A DNA stretch of 6,224 nucleotides from an uncultured Peptoniphilus sp. (lineage in GTDB: Bacteria > Bacillota > Clostridia > Tissierellales > Peptoniphilaceae), in NCBI GenBank assembly GCA_946999425.1, contig CAMQDG010000076.1:1-6224 (forward strand). The letters run 5' to 3'. The translations under genes and the position numbers were made by a program. This document shows, in pieces, positions 1 through 5,054 of the stretch (position 1 is the first letter of the stretch; the number at the start of each line of letters is the position of its first letter). The notes under the pieces are model-generated. The model had not been told where the DNA came from. It saw only the letters and a list, made by a program, of their open reading frames with translations, and made no database searches.

Positions 1-3000
1 CATGGAGAAGAACTTAAAAAATTAAAAAATATAATTAAAAAATATTTACCATTAGAATTTGGAAATATATTTAGAAATAAAGAAATAACTGATAATTATG
101 TATCTTATACAAAATCAAGTATTACAAATAATAAAAGGGTAAAGGCAAGTAAATTTACAAATCAAGAGGATTTTTATAAATTTATTAAAAAGTATTTAGA
201 AACAATAAAAAATAAGAAATTAAATTCTTTAGATACAAACAATAAAGATTTAATTATTATAGATCAAATTCTTAGAGATATTGAGCTAAAAACTTTCATG
301 CCTAAATTAAAATCTTCAGATAATGGCGTAATACCTTATCAACTGAAGCTTATGGAACTTAAAAAAATATTAGAAAATCAATCAAAATATTATGAATTTT
401 TAAATGAGATAGACAAGTATGGCACAGTGAAAGATAAAATAGAATCCATAATGGAATTTAGAATTCCATATTATGTTGGACCACTAAATCCAGACTCAAA
501 ATATGCATGGATTAAAAGAAATAATACAAAAATAAAACCTTGGAATTTTAAAGATGTTGTAGATTTAGATTCCTCAAGAGAAGAATTTATAGACAGATTA
601 ATAGGAAGATGCACATATTTAAAAGAAGAAAAAGTACTTCCGAAAGCATCTCTTATTTATAATGAATTTATGGTTTTAAATGAACTTAACAATTTAAAAT
701 TAAATTCATTTCCAATAACAGAAGATATGAAAAAAGCCATCTTCGAGGAACTATTTAAAACAAGAAAAAAAGTAACATTAAAAGCTGTATCAAATCTTAT
801 AAAAAAAGATTTTAACATAACAGAAGACATATTATTATCAGGAACAGATGGCGATTTTAAACAAGGGCTAAATTCTTATATTGATTTTAAAAATATAATT
901 GGAAATAAGGTAGACAGGGACGACTATCGTGAAAAAATTGAAGAAATAATTAAACTTATAGTACTTTATGTTGATGACAAGTCCTATTTAAAAAAGAAAA
1001 TTCAATCAGCATATAAAAATGATTTTACAGATGATGAAATAAAAAAGATAGCATCTTTAAACTATAAAGATTGGGGTAGGCTTAGTAAAAAACTCTTAAC
1101 AGGCATAGAAGGCATTGATAAAGAAACAGGGGAAACAGGAAATATAATTTATTTTATGAGAGAACATAATTTAAATTTAATGGAACTTTTGAGCATGCAT
1201 TATACATTTGCAGAAGAAATTGAAAAGCTAAATCCTGTAGATAATAGAGAACTATGTTACGAAATGGTTGATGAAATTTACCTATCACCATCAGTTAAGA
1301 GGATGCTATGGCAAAGTTTAAGAATTGTTGATGAAGTTAAAAATATAATAGGCTCTGACCCAGAAAAAATATTTATAGAAATGGCAAGGGCAAAAGAGGA
1401 AAAAAATAATAGGAAAGAATCTCGAAAAAATAAATTAATAGAATTTTATAAATTTGGTAAAAAAGCCTTTATAAATGAAATAGGAGAAGAAAGATACAAT
1501 TATTTATTAAATGAAATAAATAAAGAAGAAGAATCTAAATTTAGATGGGATAATTTATATCTTTATTACACTCAACTGGGAAGATGTATGTATAGTTTAG
1601 AGCCCATAGAATTATCAGACCTAAAGAGTAACAATATCTACGATCAAGACCATATATATCCAAAATCAAAAATATATGACGACTCAATGGAAAATAGAGT
1701 ATTGGTAAAAAAGAATTTAAATCATGAAAAAGGAAATCAATATCCAATTCCAGAAAAAGTATTAAACAAAAATGCTTATGGATTTTGGAAAATACTCTTT
1801 GACAAGGGTTTAATAGGACAAAAGAAATATACAAGGCTGACCCGTCGCAATCCATTTGAAGAAAGAGAACTTGCAGAATTTATAGAAAGACAAATAGTAG
1901 AAACAAGACAAGCAACAAAAGAAACAGCAAATCTCTTAAAGAAAATTTGTAAAAACTCTGAAATTGTATATTCAAAGGCAGAAAATGCAAGCAGATTCAG
2001 ACAAGAATTTGATATTATAAAGTGCCGTACAGTGAACGACTTACATCATATGCATGATGCATACTTAAACATAGTAGTAGGAAATGTTTACAATACAAAA
2101 TTCACAAAAAATCCTATAAATTTCATAAAAGACAAAGATAATATAAGAAGCTATAACTTAGAAAATATGTTTAAATATAATGTAACTCGTGGAAATTACA
2201 CAGCTTGGTTAGCAGATGACAGCAATGGAAGCATAAAAACAGCTACAATAAAAAAAGTAAAAAAAGAAATAGAAGGCACGAATTATAGATTCACAAGAAT
2301 GAGTCACATAGGGACAGGTGGACTATATGATCAAAATCTAATGAGAAAAGGAAAAGGTCAAATTCCACAAAAAGAAAATACAAAAAAATCTGACATAGAA
2401 AAATATGGAGGATATAATAAGGCAAGTTCAGCATACTTTGCCCTTGTAGAATCAGACGGAAAAACCGGAAGAGAAAGAACATTAGAAACAGTACCAATAT
2501 TAGTCTATAACCAAGAAAAATATAGCAACAAAGAAGCGGTAGATAAATATTTAAAAGAAAATTTAGAACTTAAAAATCCAAAAATATTATTAGATAAGAT
2601 AAAAATTAATTCATTAATTAAAGTGAATGGATTTTTATATAATATAAAAGGAAAAACGGGAGATGCTATTATCATTGCAGGCAATGTTCAATTGATACTG
2701 AATAAGGAAGAACAGAAATTAATCAAAAAAATGGATAAGTTTTTAGCTAAAAAGAAAGATAATAAAGATATAAAAGTTACTTTATTCGATAATATAAAAT
2801 CTGAAGAGCTAATCAAACTATATAAAATATTAGCAGATAAGTTAAATAATGGAATATATTCGTATAAGAGGAACAATCAAGCTAAAAACATTTCAGGAGC
2901 ATTTGATAAATTCAAATTATTATCAATAGAAGAACAAATAGATGTATTATGTCAAATAATATTGCTATTCCAAAGCTATAACCATGGATGTAATTTAAAA

Positions 3001-3129
3001 GCAATCGGGCTAAGTGGTAGAACTGGGGTAGTCACCATTCCTAAAAAATTAAATTACGAAGAATGCAAGCTAATAAACCAATCCATAACAGGGCTATTTG
3101 AAAACGAAGTAGATTTATTAAAACTATGA
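1..3129 (+). CDS. cas9: Cas9 RNA-guided DNA endonuclease, type II-A, 5'-truncated by the window edge
   Basis: Cas9 uses crRNA:tracrRNA to cut matching double-stranded DNA: HNH cuts the target strand and RuvC the non-target strand. Frame 1 is open from the first base to the TGA at 3127-3129, giving 1042 visible residues. Residue 1 aligns near residue 328 of the 1368-residue SpCas9, so the full protein should be about 1370 residues; RuvC-I (catalytic Asp), the bridge helix and part of REC are outside. Visible order: REC lobe (about 1-390, with FRIPYYVGPL at 153-162), RuvC-II (IFIEMARAK, Glu460), HNH (YDQDHIYPKSK: Asp550, His551, with Asn574 matching SpCas9 Asn863), RuvC-III (HHMHDAYLN: His683, Asp686), then the PAM-interacting domain ending SITGLFENEVDLLKL. 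The ATG at 298 is internal (residue 100): homology continues upstream of it and it has no ribosome binding site. The C-terminus lacks the SpCas9 RKR PAM motif. The stop overlaps the cas1 start. Identity is certain; PAM and activity are inference. Confidence 0.98.
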   Translation, partial: HGEELKKLKNIIKKYLPLEFGNIFRNKEITDNYVSYTKSSITNNKRVKASKFTNQEDFYKFIKKYLETIKNKKLNSLDTNNKDLIIIDQILRDIELKTFMPKLKSSDNGVIPYQLKLMELKKILENQSKYYEFLNEIDKYGTVKDKIESIMEFRIPYYVGPLNPDSKYAWIKRNNTKIKPWNFKDVVDLDSSREEFIDRLIGRCTYLKEEKVLPKASLIYNEFMVLNELNNLKLNSFPITEDMKKAIFEELFKTRKKVTLKAVSNLIKKDFNITEDILLSGTDGDFKQGLNSYIDFKNIIGNKVDRDDYREKIEEIIKLIVLYVDDKSYLKKKIQSAYKNDFTDDEIKKIASLNYKDWGRLSKKLLTGIEGIDKETGETGNIIYFMREHNLNLMELLSMHYTFAEEIEKLNPVDNRELCYEMVDEIYLSPSVKRMLWQSLRIVDEVKNIIGSDPEKIFIEMARAKEEKNNRKESRKNKLIEFYKFGKKAFINEIGEERYNYLLNEINKEEESKFRWDNLYLYYTQLGRCMYSLEPIELSDLKSNNIYDQDHIYPKSKIYDDSMENRVLVKKNLNHEKGNQYPIPEKVLNKNAYGFWKILFDKGLIGQKKYTRLTRRNPFEERELAEFIERQIVETRQATKETANLLKKICKNSEIVYSKAENASRFRQEFDIIKCRTVNDLHHMHDAYLNIVVGNVYNTKFTKNPINFIKDKDNIRSYNLENMFKYNVTRGNYTAWLADDSNGSIKTATIKKVKKEIEGTNYRFTRMSHIGTGGLYDQNLMRKGKGQIPQKENTKKSDIEKYGGYNKASSAYFALVESDGKTGRERTLETVPILVYNQEKYSNKEAVDKYLKENLELKNPKILLDKIKINSLIKVNGFLYNIKGKTGDAIIIAGNVQLILNKEEQKLIKKMDKFLAKKKDNKDIKVTLFDNIKSEELIKLYKILADKLNNGIYSYKRNNQAKNISGAFDKFKLLSIEEQIDVLCQIILLFQSYNHGCNLKAIGLSGRTGVVTIPKKLNYEECKLINQSITGLFENEVDLLKL

Positions 3130-4004
3130 CCTGGCGAATAATAGTAATAGATAATAGAGCAAAACTTGAACTAAAACTGAGCCATCTTGTCGTAAGGCAG
3201 GATGGCAACAGAGTTCAAAAGATATATTTAAAAGATATTTCCCACATAATAGTAAACACAACAGAAGCATCAATTACATTTGCACTATTAAATGAAATAG
3301 TAAAGAATAAAATAAAATTAATATTTTGTGATGAAAGTAGAAATCCAACTGCAGAAGTATCAGCCTTATACTCCTCCTACAATACAAGCGAAAAAATAAG
3401 ACTACAAATTAAGTGGGATGAATATACAAAAGGAGAAGTATGGCAGTTAATAGTCAAGCAAAAAATCAAAAATCAAAAAAATCTCCTTGAAGCATCGGGA
3501 AAATCAGAATATGCTCTGTTAGAAAAATATATAGAAGAAGTAGAACTAAAAGATGGAACAAATAGAGAAGGCCATGCTGCCAAAGTCTATTTCAATGCAC
3601 TTTTTGGAAAAAGTTTTTCCAGAAGTGACGATACAAATATAAATGCAGCACTAAATTACGGATATGCAATACTCCTCGCATCCATAAATAGGCAAGTAGT
3701 ATCTAATGGATACTTGACACAAATAGGAATATTTCACGATAACATATTTAATCAATTTAACCTATCAAGCGATTTAATAGAACCCTGGAGATGGCTTGTA
3801 GATAATCAAGTTTATAATAACAAGATAGAAACTTTTGACAAAGAGGAAAAAATAGAACTTATAAATTTGATAAATGAATTTGTCACCATAGATAATAAGT
3901 ATTGCAGGGTAAATCAAGCCTTAGAAATATACATAAGATCAGTTTTCGATGCACTAAACAATAGGGATGTTTCTCTATTAAGGTTTCCAAGTTATGAGTT
4001 ATAG
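3126..4004 (+). CDS. cas1: Cas1 integrase subunit, type II
   Basis: Cas1 is the catalytic subunit of the Cas1-Cas2 complex that joins new spacers to the leader end of the array by two transesterifications. The protein has 292 residues, about the usual type II size (S. pyogenes 289), and begins MTWRIIVIDN, typical of type II Cas1. The N-terminal beta-rich domain (about 1-75, with KLIFCDE) is followed by the helical catalytic domain. The metal-binding residues are visible: Glu148 in TNREGHAAKVYFNALFG, His204 in GIFHDN, and Glu219 in SSDLIEPWRWLVD, with Asp216 nearby. NQFNLSSDLIEP is a strong family signature. The start overlaps the cas9 stop as ATGA, and no clear Shine-Dalgarno sequence precedes it, so translation is probably coupled to cas9. 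The 3' end overlaps cas2 by 11 bases. No frameshift or missing residue is seen. Confidence 0.98.
   Translation: MTWRIIVIDNRAKLELKLSHLVVRQDGNRVQKIYLKDISHIIVNTTEASITFALLNEIVKNKIKLIFCDESRNPTAEVSALYSSYNTSEKIRLQIKWDEYTKGEVWQLIVKQKIKNQKNLLEASGKSEYALLEKYIEEVELKDGTNREGHAAKVYFNALFGKSFSRSDDTNINAALNYGYAILLASINRQVVSNGYLTQIGIFHDNIFNQFNLSSDLIEPWRWLVDNQVYNNKIETFDKEEKIELINLINEFVTIDNKYCRVNQALEIYIRSVFDALNNRDVSLLRFPSYEL
3980..3983 (+). promoter_or_regulatory. Weak ribosome binding site for cas2
   Basis: AAGG lies inside the 3' end of cas1, 10 bases before the cas2 ATG at 3994. It is a weak match at slightly long spacing. With the 11-base cas1/cas2 overlap, re-initiation by ribosomes finishing cas1 may contribute. 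The start is supported by protein homology: MSYRYMRIMVMFDLP closely matches the N-terminus of other type II-A Cas2 proteins. Confidence 0.45.
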
Positions 4005-4314
4005 ATACATGAGAATAATGGTAATGTTCGATCTTCCTACAACAAATGAAGTGGATATGAAAAATTATAGAATATTTAGGAAGTTTTTAATAAAAAATGG
4101 ATTTATGATGATGCAAGAGTCGGTATATTCTAAAATAGCCTTAAATCAAAGCGCGGCAAATTTAATAGCCAATAAAGTGAGAGAAAATAAGCCACCAAAA
4201 GGTCTTGTACAGATGTTTATGATAACAGAAAAACAATTTTCAAGAATGGAAATATTGGTAGGAGAAATATCAGAAGAATATATAACAGATGACAGGAGAC
4301 TTATAATACTATGA
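3994..4314 (+). CDS. cas2: Cas2 adaptation protein, type II-A
   Basis: Cas2 is a small ferredoxin-fold protein. Its dimer bridges two Cas1 dimers and helps set spacer length during integration; any nuclease activity is not needed for that role. The protein has 106 residues, a normal size. The first beta strand carries YMRIMVMFDLP with the conserved Asp13. FRKFLIKNGFMMMQESVYSKI (about 28-48) is the second strand and helix region typical of type II-A Cas2, and TEKQFSRMEILVGE follows in the C-terminal half. The C-terminus (DDRRLIIL) is shorter than in S. pyogenes Cas2, which has an extra acidic tail. The gene overlaps cas1 by 11 bases upstream, and its TGA overlaps the csn2 ATG. The product should work in a Cas1-Cas2-Csn2 (plus Cas9) acquisition complex. 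Confidence 0.97.
   Translation: MSYRYMRIMVMFDLPTTNEVDMKNYRIFRKFLIKNGFMMMQESVYSKIALNQSAANLIANKVRENKPPKGLVQMFMITEKQFSRMEILVGEISEEYITDDRRLIIL
4294..4298 (+). promoter_or_regulatory. Ribosome binding site for csn2
   Basis: AGGAG is a strong Shine-Dalgarno core inside the end of cas2, 12 bases before the csn2 ATG at 4311. The spacing is long, but this is the best such core at any of the gene junctions. Csn2 may thus be translated partly independently of cas2 as well as by the ATGA overlap. Confidence 0.5.
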
Positions 4315-4979
4315 ATTTAGTCACAGAATACCTTGAAAATTCAATGGAAATAAAATCTAAAACAATAAATACACTTGTAATAGAAGATACTAAGCAATTT
4401 GCATCATTTGTAAGAGGATTGTTGGAAGCAACAAACAAAGAAAACGAAAAATTTGAGATAATAGAAGACTTTAAAAAATTAGATATGTCAAAAAATGTAG
4501 AAATGATATTTGATGTATTTAATATAGAAGCGAACTCTTCATCTATACTTAAAAAACTCTATACAGAACTTGAAGAAGATTTAAATTCTCAAGATATGTA
4601 TTTAAAAAAAGTAGATTTAGAAAGCTTAATAGCAAATATAACAGATGACTTAATATATAGGTCAAGATTTTCCCTTTCATCAGGAGAAATAAGTTATCAA
4701 AACTTATTTAAAGCAATAACAATAGAATTTGATTATGAAAAAACCTCAGTATTAGAAAGGTTAACAGAATATATAAAAGTATCTTATGAATTATTAGGAA
4801 AAAAATTATTTATAATAATAAATTTAGATAGCTTTTTATATGAAGAAGAATTGCTTGAATTAGAAAAATTTTTAGAATACAATGATATTAAAGTTTTAGC
4901 CCTACAAAACACAATAAGAAGAGAAGTCAACTCTTCTGAAAACTTAAAAATAGTCGATAAAGATTTATGTGAAATATAG
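4311..4979 (+). CDS. csn2: Csn2, type II-A adaptation protein (short form)
   Basis: Csn2 forms a calcium-dependent ring-shaped tetramer that threads onto double-stranded DNA ends and assists spacer acquisition; it is the marker of subtype II-A. The 222 residues match the short Csn2 form (S. pyogenes about 220), not the roughly 350-residue long form. The sequence diverges from characterised members, but the family pattern is visible: a charged N-terminal domain (EYLENSMEIKSKTINTLVIED), FVRGLLEATN near 33-42, a long helical middle, LLERLTEY-like helix VLERLTEYIKVSYELL (about 147-162), then the P-loop-like-fold strand LFIIINLDSFLYEEELLELE (166-185) and NDIKVLALQN (191-200). Position between cas2 and the array is the diagnostic place for csn2. 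The ATG overlaps the cas2 stop as ATGA. The 3' end probably also holds upstream leader DNA, because only 39 bases separate it from the first repeat. Individual Ca-binding residues cannot be assigned with confidence. Confidence 0.93.
   Translation: MNLVTEYLENSMEIKSKTINTLVIEDTKQFASFVRGLLEATNKENEKFEIIEDFKKLDMSKNVEMIFDVFNIEANSSSILKKLYTELEEDLNSQDMYLKKVDLESLIANITDDLIYRSRFSLSSGEISYQNLFKAITIEFDYEKTSVLERLTEYIKVSYELLGKKLFIIINLDSFLYEEELLELEKFLEYNDIKVLALQNTIRREVNSSENLKIVDKDLCEI
4917..4937 (+). other. Perfect 7-bp inverted repeat near the 3' end of csn2
   Basis: AGAAGAG (4917-4923) and CTCTTCT (4931-4937) pair perfectly around a 7-base loop, about 80 bases before the first CRISPR repeat. It is not followed by a T run (GAAAACTT comes next), so it does not look like an intrinsic terminator. 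It lies inside csn2 codons and may be chance. It could also be structure in the upstream leader RNA, because the true leader must extend into csn2. No function is claimed. Confidence 0.35.
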
Positions 4980-4997
4980 GATCTTCAAATCTATTAA
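4969..4997 (+). promoter_or_regulatory. Possible weak promoter for the CRISPR array
   Basis: GTGAAA (4969-4974, 4 of 6 to TTGACA) and TATTAA (4992-4997, 4 of 6 to TATAAT) are spaced by 17 bases. Transcription would begin at about 5004, just before the first repeat. Both boxes are poor and such matches are frequent in DNA this AT-rich. A start at 5004 would also cut the left arm of the leader-repeat hairpin. Read-through from the cas operon, or a promoter further inside csn2, is equally possible. Confidence 0.2.
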
Positions 4998-5018
4998 CTC
5001 TCGAATTTCGAATTTGAG
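4980..5018 (+). promoter_or_regulatory. CRISPR leader, array-proximal 39 bases
   Basis: This is the whole non-coding gap between the csn2 stop and the first repeat. It contains the tandem heptamer CGAATTT twice (5002-5008 and 5009-5015), a TTCGAA palindrome (5007-5012), and the leader-anchoring motif at its 3' end. Leader identity follows from its place upstream of the array on the csn2 side, as is normal for type II-A, and from that motif. Repeat orientation (GTTTGAGAGTTATG at the 5' end) puts crRNA transcription on the + strand, away from this leader. Confidence 0.85.
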
Positions 5019-5030
5019 GTTTGAGAGTTA
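4995..5030 (+). other. Leader-first repeat hairpin (15 pairs, 6-base loop)
   Basis: Left arm 4995-5009 (TAACTCTCGAATTTC) pairs with right arm 5016-5030 (GAGGTTTGAGAGTTA). The outer 8 pairs are perfect, and three inner G-T positions would be G-U wobbles in RNA (5003/5022, 5006/5019, 5007/5018), leaving 12 Watson-Crick pairs. The loop is GAATTT (5010-5015). The right arm covers the last three leader bases and repeat positions 1-12, the part that in type II systems pairs with tracrRNA. Leader RNA pairing with repeats is known in S. pyogenes and predicted in other CRISPR-Cas9 systems; its role here is inferred. Confidence 0.7.
5012..5018 (+). promoter_or_regulatory. Leader-anchoring sequence ATTTGAG
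   Basis: ATTTGAG abuts the first repeat exactly. The same heptamer at the leader 3' end is known in streptococcal type II-A loci as the element needed for polarised spacer insertion by Cas1-Cas2. Its presence marks this as the integrating end, so spacer 1 (5055-5084) should be the newest. Here it overlaps the second CGAATTT copy and the loop and inner stem of the leader-repeat hairpin. Confidence 0.85.
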
Positions 5031-5054
5031 TGTAATTTCATATAGGTCTAAAAC
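5019..5054 (+). repeat. First CRISPR repeat (36-base repeat unit)
   Basis: The unit begins GTTTGAGAGTTATG and ends CATATAGGTCTAAAAC. It is a weak dyad: GTTT pairs with AAAC at the ends, AGA with TCT inside, and TATG (repeat positions 11-14) with CATA (21-24) around a 6-base core. The 36-base length and GTTT...AAAC ends are standard for type II-A. The 5' half resembles SpCas9-type repeats (GTTTTAGAGCTATG), which supports + strand transcription, with each crRNA made of a spacer 3' part plus the following repeat 5' part. Confidence 0.97.

Noticed and set aside
298..300. ATG at 298 as the start of Cas9
   Set aside because: The frame is open from base 1, and the upstream residues align with the SpCas9 REC region (about residue 328 onward). 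No ribosome binding site precedes this ATG. It is an internal methionine.
1541..1855. Antisense reading frame of 104 codons inside cas9
   Set aside because: It lies opposite the HNH coding region, has no recognisable domain, and is a shadow of strong cas9 coding. Shorter antisense frames at 2291-2497 and 2688-2876 were rejected for the same reason; their Leu/Phe-rich, membrane-like look is just the complement of A-rich codons.
4995..5009. Leader arm as a tracrRNA anti-repeat
   Set aside because: Perfect complementarity to the repeat is only 8 bases, and none of the downstream hairpins or a terminator expected of tracrRNA follows; the array begins at once.
4995..5030. Leader hairpin as an intrinsic terminator
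   Set aside because: The stem is AT-rich and is followed by TGTAATTT, not a T run, and terminating here would silence the array.
5031..5036. TGTAAT in every repeat as a -10 box giving a promoter per repeat, as in Neisseria type II-C
   Set aside because: The matching -35 would fall in the variable preceding spacer, and no conserved box or extended -10 is present. TTGAGA within the repeat is at the wrong distance from any -10 candidate.
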